From positions 496,001 through 560,000 of the forward strand of contig QRFJ01000388.1 of assembly GCA_006176705.1 (NCBI GenBank): a stretch of 64,000 nt of DNA, written 5' to 3'. The position numbers and the translations under genes are program-made. This DNA comes from Cocos nucifera (lineage: Eukaryota; Streptophyta; Magnoliopsida; Arecales; Arecaceae). Numbering within the stretch: the first letter of the stretch is position 1; each line of letters opens with the position of its first letter. The notes beneath the pieces are model-generated. The model saw only the letters and a program-made list of their open reading frames with translations, made no database searches and was not told the DNA's origin. This document shows positions 11,500 to 22,530 of this stretch, piece after piece.

Positions 11500-13197
11500 A
11501 TGTTACAGGTTATGATGGTACCAAAATGCTATCTAACTTTCACCCCTATCTCTCGATGGATTATGCGGAGTTCAGCATCTGAGGGCAATCGAAGCATACT
11601 CCACCACCTCCATATCGACTGCTTAGGGACCTCTATCATCGGCATCTACTCCATCGATGGTATCTACTCCACCGACATCTAAGTATATATTTTATTATAT
11701 TATATTATTTATTTTTATATAGTATTTATATATTTATATATTTGCATAATGCATTTTTATTGTAGATGCATCATCCAGTCGGATATTTCATGGTTCCACA
11801 CGTATGGCGCATATGCGGAACCACCAGCGTCAGATGATGGTGCGGTATGATGCGGAGGGAAGGCCAGTAGGAAAGACCGCGTGGGAGATGCATTCTTTTT
11901 TTGGAGTGTTTGTGAGGCGAACAAACATTATTCTCATAAAGCCCAAAGACTGGCGATTGATGGATGCTGCTGTCAGGGACCAAGTGTGGAAGGAGATATG
12001 GGTAAGTGTATCTTAATTATATTTATATATTTTATATGTTTATACTATATTTGATTAGAATAATTTTATAACTAACTTTTGATAACTTTGTACAGAGGAA
12101 GTATAACTTTTCTGATCACGAGAGGGCTTGAGATGTCCGACTGAAGAAAATCAGAGAGTTGTACCGGGGCTAAAAGATCAAGCTTCATAAAAGATGGCTC
12201 GAGCACTGACGAGACACTCCAGAGGAGCTTGCTTCTTGGGTACAGGACTATCCTCTGAGTCAGTGGGAGAGGATGGTTACACATTGGAGAAGCCAGGAGT
12301 TTGAGATAAAATTATTAATTTTTAAATTTTTTAATATACTTAAAATTATATTTAAATATTTTTTAAATATTTATTATTTATTTAAATATTTGTTAGGCTA
12401 TCTTCCATCAGAACTAAGATAATCGGATAATTCAGGAGTATACGCACACTCTCGATCGTAAGTCTATGGCCAATCGTGTGCATAGAGACGTAATGAATTC
12501 TAAATCTTACTAGATAAATTAAATTAATATTTTTTTTTATATTTTTAATAAACTGATTCATTGTTATAGTTGATGAGAGATGGAGTGATGTTCAGCCATA
12601 GCAAAATTTTTTGATCCAACCGTACGGACAAGAAGGGCAGATCGATGAACATCGTGATCAAAAGAATTTTTGTAAGTATTAAATATATTATTATATATAA
12701 TTAGTATTATAGCATTTCTTATAAAATTTTATTTGAATTTATAATTACAGGATCAGTTAGATGCGCTCGCGAGCGAGGATCTGGATACCACTGGCCCTCA
12801 TGACCATCTGTCTCAGGTCTTGGGGTTTGAGCACTCTAGGAGGATCCGATGCAGTCTCGGACATACGTCGATCGGCTATTGGTCTGAGACGAGCATTTCT
12901 TCATAGACTTTCAGTGTCGTCAGTCGGAAGGAGCTTGAGGAGGCATTGGCATAGATAGATCATGCTGCGACATGGACAGATCGGACTGAGGAGCATGCAT
13001 CTCATCTGAAGGACATCGTGAGAGACATGGTGTCGACGCTCAATGTGCATTTTGGAGATGCCTTCATAGGCTTTGAGGATATGTTCATCCGTATTCCAGC
13101 TCCAGCTCCTCCAGTTCTGGCTCCGGCTCTAGCTTCGACTTTAGCTCGTGCTCCATCTTCTGGTGACGATGATAATGTAGATTTAGAAGATTTTTAA
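11500..13197 (+). pseudogene. Decayed Ptta/En-Spm plant transposase-like gene, second copy
   Basis: This copy matches 1339-3036 and has the same in-frame stops. Blocks carry VRYDAEGRPVG ... KDWR ... VWKEIW (about 11804-12000), HERA, then WVQDYPLSQWERMVTHW (about 12096-12305), TLDRKSMANRVHRD (about 12440-12490) and the last block from about 12751 to the stop at 13195-13197. Together with the inverted copy at 6987-8440 it forms a mirror-image pair. It is not expected to make a functional protein. Confidence 0.7.
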
Positions 13198-13358
13198 TAT
13201 TTTTTTTAAAAAATATTATATTAAATTTTATTCGATAATAAAATTTTAGTATTTTAAAAATATTTTTATATTTATAATATTTTTTTATTATATATCTTTA
13301 CATTTATCAGATAAAATATATAAAAAATTAAAAATTTTATATTTTTAATTATTCAAAA

Positions 13359-13714
13359 GCTACGACAGTGATTTTACAACTGTTGCCGTAGACATGCCAA
13401 CCATTGTCGTAGGCTATGTGTTAACCACTGTATTAGACCTATGACAGTGATTACATAATCGCTGCCATAGGCAAGCCTATGACAGTGGTTTCATAACAAC
13501 TGCCATAGGTCAAGCTATGGTAGCGGTTTAGAAATCGCTGCAATAGACGTCTATGACAGCGATTTTTAGAATCACCGTAATAACCGCTGCCATAAACCTA
13601 TGACGATGGCTTCAGTGGCAGTGATTAGCTAACTACTGCAATAGTCTATAGCAGTATTTTTTGGGCTATGACAACTGTTACAAATTACTGTCGTAGTTCT
13701 ATTCTGTAGTAGTA
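13359..13714 (+). repeat. CACTA subterminal repeats and 3' terminus, second copy
   Basis: Identical to 3198-3553. The outer end at 13714 reads TACTACTACAGAATAG on the minus strand. Confidence 0.7.
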
Positions 13715-13723
13715 TGAGTTATT

Positions 13724-13936
13724 GAAATTAGTTCAGAAGGTAGACTAAAGATTTTTCCAATTATAGTGCTACAAAGAAGAATGATCAAGCGAAATAATGT
13801 CGCTGTCATCCAGGAACTCATTCAATGGTCCAATCATTTACCAGAAGAGTCTACTTGGGAAGATATCAATGATCTATGTTTGCAATTTTCAGAGTTTCAT
13901 CCCTGAGGATAAGGATGCTTTTCAAGAGGGGGCCAA
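13724..13936 (+). pseudogene. Chromovirus chromodomain remnant, second copy
   Basis: Same as 3563-3775: a chromodomain-like tail with PEESTWED, premature stops, and the polypurine tract ending at 13936. Confidence 0.75.
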
Positions 13937-14270
13937 TGTTAGCATTCTGGTGTATTAGTTTTGCTTAGTTAAATAAGTAGGGTATGTTAATATTGTTGAG
14001 CCTGTTATTCTGTTGATAGTGCAGTCTGTTATTCTGTTAAATAGTTTATTATTCTATTAAATAGTGAAGCACTGCTATAAAAGTCTGGAGAAAATGGAAT
14101 TGAAAGGAAAATAATAAGAGCTATATTTTGCTCTCAATTCTGATTCTTTCTCTTCTCTCTCTCTGTTTCCTTTCCTTCCTTTCTTCCTTTCTTTCTTCTT
14201 TCTTTCTTTTTACCGATTCTCTCAATGGTTCCTTGGTATAATTCTTAAAAAGTGATTTTGTTAAGATTCA
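13937..14270 (+). mobile_element. Probable 3' LTR of the gypsy remnant, second copy
   Basis: Same as 3776-4109. It starts TGTTAGCATTC after the polypurine tract; its right end is uncertain. Confidence 0.55.
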
Positions 14271-16150
14271 AAATACTTAAGAATATTAAGAAAGCTATTG
14301 CATATGATTGGTGCTTAAGTTTTTGGTGTTTCAATTATTATTGTAAGGTGCATATGCCACATTCTCACTGAAATTTTGAAGAGGACGAGTTCCATTTGCA
14401 AAGGCTAATTTTAGTACTGTAGGGAACCTTCCCATTACTTTATGCTCTTTTCTAAATATATCTTATAGTACGTTCCTTTATTTTTCAACTGATGCTTTGA
14501 ACATCTGATAATATTCATGTTCCTCGATCGAATGCGATCTTTATGCCCCTAATGATCTGTAATAATTTACTTCATGACTAATGACAGAAGCAAAAGCAAC
14601 ATCAATGCTACTTTGCATCATTTAATTAATTACCAATCAGATGAGTGCTTAAGCAGTGTAATTGGTACCATGATATATTACCTTTATCTAATTAATATTA
14701 GCTCAGAACCCCAATTCCTCTCGGGCTGTGACTTTATAGAGTAGAGCCTTTGTCAAGATCTATAGGATGCTATTTTGAAGCAAGGAGTTCATGCCATATG
14801 TCATAAAAATTTCATCTCTATGCAACTTTCTATGGATGGCCTGGGTACTGGTAGGAAGTGATTGGCTGCTACAAAGGAAAGAAGTATGTAATATCCTATA
14901 GAGAAGAAACCGCTTTGTGATATTATTGTGGAACAGACACAAAATTATGATCTAATACCTCCGATATCTAGTTTGTTTGTAGGTGAATTGAATGCTGTTA
15001 ATTATGAGCTGTTGGATTTTGATGCTGCTAACACCCAACATTGGTGAAGCATGGAACTCAAGGGGAAGGATTTTCTGATGGATTGCCATGATGCTGTCAA
15101 CCGCTAGAGAGAGACTAATTTGTTGGAAGTACCTTCAAAGAAAATTACATGAATTGGTACATGCATTCATTTTTTTGTTGCATTAGAAGTAGTAAAGATC
15201 ACCTAGGAACACCTAATTTTAACTAATCCATTCTTCCATGTTTTATTGGCTATCAGCGACAGTTTTTGGATGTTGGCCTATGAGTAACGGTTACTATATG
15301 TATGTGTGTATATATGTATGGATGCATTCATGCATGCATGCATGCATGTATATGTATATTAGATGATGTTGCATGCATAGAATATTTCTGTCAACGGTCC
15401 CATGCTATCAACATACCTTTTTCGTGCATTTTTAGATACAATGATTGTTTTACCTTTTAGTGCATTAATGACCAGCACAAATGATATAAATGGTATCCGT
15501 TGGAGCAAGGTGGAACCTTGAACTGCCTCACGTAGACTTGGACGGCCCAAGCTTTTACTTTGCGTATTGTTTATTTATATTTAATGTGTTTCTAAAAGTA
15601 ATTGATAATAATTTATAATTATTGATGTGCAGATAATAGACATGTTGGTAGGCTGTTAGCAATATCTAATTACTTATATTTAATATTTTTATTGTTTTAT
15701 TACTTTTTTACTATTAAAAAAAATAGAATGGCCATGCGGCTTGAGATCTTGCTTGGAGTTCGAAAAACGAATGAGAGACAGCCTGAAAGCCAAATTACGC
15801 CTGCATCGAAAAAATGGATTGGGCTTATCTTAAAGCCCAGCCCGGCCCTGTCAAAGACATCAAGCTTCAATTTTTTGAATTCTCAAAGTCTATTATAATC
15901 TTCCACCCACTTTGGGCTTCGAAATGGCATTAGCAATTGGAGGCTCATCTTTGAGCAGATACCGTTACCATTGACGGGTCTCCGTCGTGTTGGAACCTCG
16001 GGACTCTTGCCATCCAGAGATTCCGATTTGAAGAGTGACAAGATTTCAGTGAACCGCATCAAAAGGAGTTCCACCAAACCAATGGTCCAGATCTACACAT
16101 GCAAGGAATTGGAACGATTATATGCAGATTGCACAATAATCATTACAAAA
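14271..16150. other. No gene seen; second copy of 4110-5986
   Basis: AT-rich DNA with the ATGC microsatellite at about 15322-15356. Only short unrecognised reading frames occur, including one at 15883-16077 on the minus strand with no known motif. Confidence 0.6.
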
Positions 16151-17717
16151 TCCATGCATGCAGGTAAAGAAGGTTCGGAGTGTATTGGGCCCATCCTATG
16201 TGAGGCATGGTCCAACCATAGGCATCATCGTGACAAAAAGATCAATTATTTTTTTTGCATGAAAAATACATTCCGAACCTGTAGAGAGCATCAGCTCTTT
16301 CCCACGAAAGCATCTTTTAAAATAGAGAAAATCAGAATGCTTTGAGATCTATGTGATATGATCCAACCGTTGATACCACTTGTGCTGCATTTTGCTGCCA
16401 GGAAAAAAAAAAGGTTATCCAAAAAAAAAAAAAAAGTTGGTCACAACTTTTTCACAACTGACCCACTCTATAATAATGCTTTTAATGTCTAAAACAATTA
16501 TATCCACCGGTCCACTGACGAATTAACCACCCTTCCCATGCCGACCATTTGGCTTAAGACACATGTTTTCAATCCTGCATCAATCTCCGCACTGATTACC
16601 TACCCTTATCACGTTCTAAGCCGACTCATTTCAATCCCTTTCCAATCTCCGTCCTCCTACGTACACCTCATCTTGTCCTACCCTCCCTGCACCACGTTGT
16701 GACCGTTGGGACGGTGGCTTTTATGCCACGTCTTTAAATGAGTCCGAAGAGGATTGGTGCGAGTAACATACAAGGGGAATCCGACTCTCACTGTTTATGA
16801 TTTGGGCTGGGAGGTGATGCCTTCTCTTGTTATAAAAGAAAGTGAAGCGCGGAAAGGCTTCCAGAACTCATTGTAAGCATTGTTGAAGAGAAAAGAGAAA
16901 AGATTGGTGCAACTTTTATACCGCAAAGTTTATGTCACCTATCTTGGACGGTTCTTAATTATTTATCCCAAAAACATATCCGGACACTTTTTCATAAAAT
17001 ATTTAATGTATGTGGAGATGAAGGAGAGCTTTTTCATATTCAAAATAGATGATGTGACGACTATTCATGAGTCACGCTGCTGAAATTATTGTTCGAATAG
17101 AAAAATAAAAAATAAAAAAAAATAAAGAAAAAAATGAGGAGGAGAGATAGAAGAAAATTTTCTTCTCTCTCTCTTCCTGGCAGATATAGTCCGAATTTTG
17201 GAAGCATCATGTTAGACCTTGATATATCATGCTAATTTAAGTTAATTTTTTTTATTTATTTAGTTGTTTCTAAGATTGTAAATGTAACTTCTTCCACATC
17301 ATGGGTTTTGGATGGAGCAAATCCTCTTTTCCGTTCTATGCCGGCCACATAGCTGGTCATTTCTCTTTTATGTTCGGAAAAAATGTGACGATCCATTCTT
17401 TCAGCCTCTGCAGGTACTTTCACCTTTAATGCATACTTCCAATTCCGTCCAGGGCGTTGCACTATTTGCGGCATAAGCTTGGCCCCCCCCAAAAGTGGGA
17501 CGTGCCGGGTCCTGGCTTAGCATGAGCTGGAAGCAGCAGCGATTGGCTCCACGTTGTTTGCCTAGAAACAGCATGATCTACACTCCAAGGTTGAAAGATA
17601 GCTGTCTTTTCTCTCTCTCTTTATTTTTTTTAAAAATATTATTCTAAATATATAAAAATATATTAATATTTTTATAAATTATATTTTTATAAAATATTTA
17701 TTATGTATGTAAAGCCT

Positions 17718-17757
<40 letters not shown>

Positions 17758-19633
17758 TATATCTAATATCATTAAGGAACGGGCGATTTAAAATTAAAAT
17801 AATGATAATATCCTTAACAGGTAGACATATAAATATATATATATATAATTTTGTTTATTTAGAAGGTTATATATTAAAAAAAAATATTAAAAAATGATGG
17901 AGATTTTGTTAAGACTTTCCAAGAAGAATCAACAAGTCAAAAAAAAAAAAAAAAAAAAAAAGGCCAAGTTACTTTTTTTTCTTTTTTTGTTTAACTTTTT
18001 AACTTGATCAAGTTAAAATATTGGACGACTATTTTGATAATACCATGCTATCATTTGATTTTCATATAATTATCATTATTGGGCCTGTGACATTTATATA
18101 TTCTTCATTATTTTTAGAAGATTATAGCATATTAAATTTAAATTAATTATAGATGTTTAGATTAATGAAATATTTTTTAATGATTTATAAATGATGAATT
18201 GTTGTTTATTTGTTTAGGCAAGAATTTCATAAAGGTATCATAATTTATCTAATAAAAATTATTGATAACATAGAATCATGCGGTATGATATTACTGATCT
18301 CTTTCTCAATTAAGAGTGATCATCAAGTTATCTTTGCACGACTTGATTTCTACCATGTGAGTATGTACTCCAAAGATTGTTAGATTAATCTTGGGACTTG
18401 AATTTAATTTGAACTTTGAACATGTGGGCTAAATTCACATCCATTTTTAAATCAAATAAGTCATAAGATTAATCTAGCAAGCTTTGCGGCACCTGCTCAA
18501 ATGGTAGAAATCAATTCTAGTGAAGATAATTCAGTCACTTTTAATTAAGGCGGGATAACTAAAAAAATCAGCATGATCAAGCCGCATGATCCTATATTGA
18601 CATCAATTCTTATGGAATAAAATATGGTACCTTTGTTTCTATCTTGACAAACGAACAACAATAGACCATTTATAATCACTAAACCATATTTTAATGATCC
18701 ATACATTTTAATTAATTTAAATTTAATATATTTTTATTTTTTAAAAATAATAAAAATATATAGATATCATGGACTCAATCATGTTAAACGGAAGAATAGC
18801 ATTACCAAAATGATCATTTAATATTCCAATTTGATCGAGTTGCAATATTAAATAGAGAAAAATTAACGACATGATTTGGTCTTTTTTTTCTTAACTTGTT
18901 GATTCAATCAAGTTATGAAAGACTTTATAAATTTCATCCAAGTTTTGATAAATTTTTAATAATTTGTTTAGATTTATGGTCTCCAAAATATACGAAATCG
19001 CATGAATACTCTTTCAAAGTTTCTATTTACATATATATTCTTATATTATTTTTTTGCATATCTATCATTTAAGAATATTTTAGTTATTTTAATTTTAAAT
19101 TATTTATTTTTAAATGATATTAATATATATATATATATAGTAATTTTATGAGAATATTTATATAATTTTATATTTTAGGAGGATATGCATGTAAAAGAAA
19201 GAAAAGGGAAGAAAGAAAGAATAAGCAAGGAGGCGGTTCATGGAGCTCTGTTCTCGTATTGAAAGAGATAAGCGTCGTCCCTGGGAATTGACCCTAGCTA
19301 GCTGCTGCACTGAAACTAGCCTCCAATGGAAGAAGAGGTGGGGTACCAAATTAATCAAAATACACTTCATGTATGTGCAGCAGCAACCTGCCTCCATAGC
19401 TGCTGCTTTCATTAATTAGAGCAAACAAAGGAAGCGCAACCCATATGGAAGAAATATAATGCATAAGGGCTATAATTAAGCATGTTCATGGGTTGAGAGA
19501 AAGGGTGGAATGGGCATTAAGTATGCGCCAACCTAGAGACATTCCAACCGTCCTGTTCTTTTTGAGGGAGCTTTCCATATTCGCACAAACACAAACCAGA
19601 GAAAAAAAAAAAAAAAGCTCACCTTGTTCAGAC

Positions 19634-19677
<44 letters not shown>

Positions 19678-19749
19678 CAAAAGGTGGTATGGCGTTAGAA
19701 TTAAGAAACTCTCCACTACTCCACTCTTCTTCTTATCTTTTCTCTACCC
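16151..19749. other. Non-coding flank downstream of the FD-like gene
   Basis: I see no supported gene. 16450-16890 is less AT-rich and contains a TATA-like TTATAAAAGAAAG near 16831, which could be an old promoter but leads into no convincing coding frame. The minus-strand frame 17256-17492 (78 aa) is unrecognised. Simple repeats: (TA)n at about 17721-17752, poly-A at about 17940-17961, and (GA)n at 19638-19671. The rest is AT-rich. Confidence 0.6.
19638..19671. repeat. (GA)n microsatellite downstream of the FD-like gene
   Basis: About 17 AG units lie some 80 bases beyond the FD-like stop codon, so they may be in its 3' UTR as (CT)n. Confidence 0.9.
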
Positions 19750-20732
19750 TCAAAATGGTGCTGTTGACGTCCTCTGTAGTGTGCGCTTGGCAGGTACCTG
19801 AGCTTCCATCGCCAAACGTAACTGTCCACCACATAGCAACCAGCAAAAAAAAAACTACCAAGTAATAAAAAATGGAAAGAAATTCTGAGAGAGAGGAGAC
19901 GGGGTGCTTAGAAATTACCTCCTCAAACGTTCTCTTCAGCTTTCTGTTCTCATCTAGCAAACGAGCGACCTCACGCTGCAGCTCATATGTATAAGCCTGC
20001 TCCCCACCCCAAAAGTTATTCAGAGATCAAAACTTTGATCAAGACTAGACAAAACTCGTTTCTTATCTACCTAAGATCAATAAAATTCCTAAGATTAGCC
20101 AACCCAGGGAAACAGCAACAAAGAGAAGCACAGGAATACAAGAGAAGGAGAGACAGAGGTGATGCCTGTTTTCTTGCTCGAGAACGAGCTGCCGACTCCC
20201 GGTTTTTGATCATCCTCTTCTTCCGTCGATCGGCGCCATTGCCATGGCCATGGCCGAAGCTCGCTTCCGGTTGCCGCTCTAATGCTCTCTTCTTGGAGCA
20301 GTAGGCAAAGGGGCCAGCGGAGGAAGCACCACCATTTGTATTGGAATTGCTGGAGTTGGGATGGACCATGAGGCGGCCAGAGTTCAGGCTGAGGCCAGTG
20401 AAGCGGGGAAGGGGAAGGTCATTAAGAGGAGCCGAAACAGGGGGTGGCTCATTAAAGTCCCCAGCTAGGAGGTCTTGGAGGACGATGCCCCTGAAGGGGT
20501 TGGTGGAGGTGGGTTTGGCCTCCAGGTCCTGGTGGAGAGTGCTGAGGCTGATATCCTTCCAAACTTCTTCCATGCTTCTCCTTGGAGTCTGGGGTGGGAT
20601 AGTAGGGGAAGAAGAAGAAGAAGACCTGGTGGAAGAGGAGGAGGTGGTGGAGATCACTCCATTATTGCTGCTACTGTTGTTGTTGTTGGTGGTGGTGGGC
20701 ACTTGCTCTGAGGACCACATACGCCCGCACAC
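19750..20732 (-). CDS. FD-like bZIP transcription factor (florigen partner), three exons
   Basis: Exons: 20166-20732, 19919-19996 and 19750-19797, all joined in phase 0, giving 230 aa. Residues 1-60 are Ser/Asn/Thr-rich. Next come MEEVWKDISLSTLHQ and the GIVLQDLLAGDF segment typical of group A bZIPs. The basic region RRKKRMIKNRESAARSRARKQ lies at about 169-189 (shown by N-x7-R), followed by a short zipper with Leu195, Leu202 and Leu209. The C-terminus is RTSTAPF, the SAP motif: when its Thr/Ser is phosphorylated it binds 14-3-3 proteins that bridge to FT-type florigens, so the protein is nuclear and acts in flowering or meristem identity (family knowledge). Intron 2 (19798-19918) is GT-AG. 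Intron 1 (19997-20165) appears to be GC-AG. A second in-frame ATG at 20720 (MWSSEQ) could be the true start. Confidence 0.9.
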
Positions 20733-20734
20733 AC

Positions 20735-20780
<46 letters not shown>

Positions 20781-20946
20781 GCTGAAGAAAAAGGCCTCGC
20801 GAGCTTCCAGAACGAGGGGAGTGCTGGAAATAGGAGGGGGAGGAGTGGGACTTTATCTTCCCCTGCTCAATCCACTTGGTCTCCTTTTGGACTGACTGAA
20901 TTGGATTAGCTACAGTGCTGGGTAGCAACAAGCTCTCAAGCTCCAA
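20671..20946 (-). other. Upstream ORF overlapping the FD-like start codon
   Basis: An ATG at 20946 opens a 91-codon frame. It passes through the CT microsatellite (translated as alternating Ser-Leu) and stops at 20671, inside exon 1 but in another frame. It lies downstream of the candidate TATA box, so it may be in the mRNA leader. Its peptide has no known motif. Confidence 0.4.
20738..20776. repeat. (GA)n microsatellite in the 5' leader of the FD-like gene
   Basis: About 19 uninterrupted AG units end six bases before the predicted start codon; on the gene's strand this is a (CT)n tract. CT-rich leaders are common in plant genes. The length is likely to vary between individuals. Confidence 0.9.
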
Positions 20947-21046
20947 TCTATCCTGGTTGACATTGTGAGATATCTATGCGATTTTAAAAAGTTTACACAT
21001 TACATTGCTAGAGAACGGCTGCTGCTCTTCCGTGAGGTTAAACACT

Positions 21047-21062
21047 TATATATATATATAGC
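21047..21062 (-). promoter_or_regulatory. Candidate TATA box of the FD-like gene
   Basis: On the minus strand this reads TATATATATATATAAGTG, about 315 bases upstream of the predicted ATG. That would give a leader of roughly 280 nt. Simple TA repeats are common here, so this is only a candidate. Confidence 0.35.
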
Positions 21063-21189
21063 AGATAATTAATTATTAAATTTTTTAATAATAAATATTA
21101 ATAACAAATATTATATATTTATTTATTTATTATATTTATTTATTATTTTATAAAATAATATTTTTTTTTATTTTTTTTTCTTCTTTTAT

Positions 21190-21945
21190 ATACTCATATC
21201 TTCTTTACACCCGCTGATGCCGCCCATCCTTCCTACCGTCTTACCATGACTCCTCTTCTCTCTCGGTAAACATCGATCCCGATCGCACCTCCACCCCCTT
21301 TCTTCTTCTCATACATTCTCTATGCTCATTGTGCTGCCCCACCCTCTACCACCCCACCACCGCTCTCCTTCTCTCTAGGCAAATGTCGCTCCTAATCACA
21401 CCCCTCGATGCCCCTCTCGATACCTCTGTCCTCGATGCCACCACTGCCCCTCCTTTCTTCTCCCTTGCCTCCTACCTGGCCCCCTTTTGATTTGCCACCG
21501 CCAACATTTCTCATCCCAGCCATCCCTCCTTCGTCCGACCCTTGGAGGAAGGGACAGGATTTCAGGGAGTATTGTTAATAATATTTTTCTTCCGCCCCAT
21601 CATGATTTTTTTTCTCTCTCAGCAAATACCAATGCTGATCATATCCCTGCCCCCTTTCTTCTTCTCATACCTTCTTCATGCCCGCTGGTGCCACCCATCT
21701 TCTTGCAATCCTGCCACCGCTCCTTTTTTTGTCTCAGCAAATACCAATCCCGATTACACCCCCTGGCATCCCTACTGACACCACCGCCCCTGACACCACC
21801 ACTGCCCCTTCTTTTTCCTCCCTTGCCTTCTACCCGGTCCTCTTCATGCCGCCATCAACATCTCCCATCCTGGCCATCACCCCTTCACCCGCCCCCCTAA
21901 GAAAGGGATGGGGTTTCAAGGAGTATTGTTAATAATAAATATTAA
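21190..21945. repeat. Tandem duplication of a ~356-bp C-rich unit
   Basis: Two diverged copies sit at about 21190-21585 and 21590-21945. Matching landmarks recur 355-362 bases apart: 'gcaaatRYcRmtcc'-like words at 21258 and 21616 and at 21378 and 21738, and 'gaagggacaggatttcagg / gaaagggatggggtttcaagg' followed by 'gagtattgttaataata' at 21546 and 21901. The long Pro/Ser frames here reflect composition only. Confidence 0.7.
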
Positions 21946-22487
21946 TAATAAATGTGCTTTCTAATTAATATATCAGTTAATGCATCAAGTTTAATATATA
22001 TGTAGCTATAGAAATACTGACGCATCATAATTTAAACGATCTAATCATCGCCCAATAAAAAAAGAAAGGCTCATCCTATAGACGCAACAAAAAAATTATT
22101 TTCAAAAAAATAATTATAAGAAATATCAAATATTTATATAGACCATTGAAGTAATCATCTCCACTCAAGACCCATCAAAGTCATCACCTTTATGCCAATT
22201 GAGTCAATCAAAACCATCACAAAGATAAAAGAGTTTTTTTGAAATGCCAAACTTCAACTCAACATCTAATCTTTAGAGAAAAAAATCTTGAAGTCTTAAA
22301 AAAAGAACACCTCTAAATTGAGTGACACCCCAGCAAACCCTAATTTTCAACTAGAATTTGAAACCATCCAACCCAAAATCTATATCCATGAATACAAAAA
22401 TTGAAAGAAGCTGCCATGCCACCTAAATAAATATATTAGATATTTTATGCAGAAAATTAGTATAGAAAGAGATAAAGAGATAGATAG

Positions 22488-22530
<43 letters not shown>

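Larger units (their letters stand above)
10161..16150 (+). repeat. Right copy of the ~5.98 kb direct duplication
   Basis: This is the partner of 1-5986. Here the sequence continues without a break on both sides: leftward into the palindrome and an inverted CACTA copy, and rightward past 16150 into the FD-like gene region. The left copy starts at the window edge and stops at the gap. If one copy is artificial, it is more likely the left one. Confidence 0.95.

Noticed and set aside
16831..17083. TATA-like box followed by a 67-codon frame at 16880-17083
   Set aside because: The frame has no recognisable motif and no splice continuation; not enough to call a gene.
17256..17492. 78-codon minus-strand frame
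   Set aside because: No family recognised; flanked by AT-rich non-coding DNA.
20341..20895. 184-codon plus-strand frame
   Set aside because: Shadow antisense to the well-supported FD-like exon 1 and the GA microsatellite.
21487..21932. Pro/Ser-rich frames of up to 137 codons
   Set aside because: Lie in the C-rich tandem repeat; not consistent between the two repeat copies.
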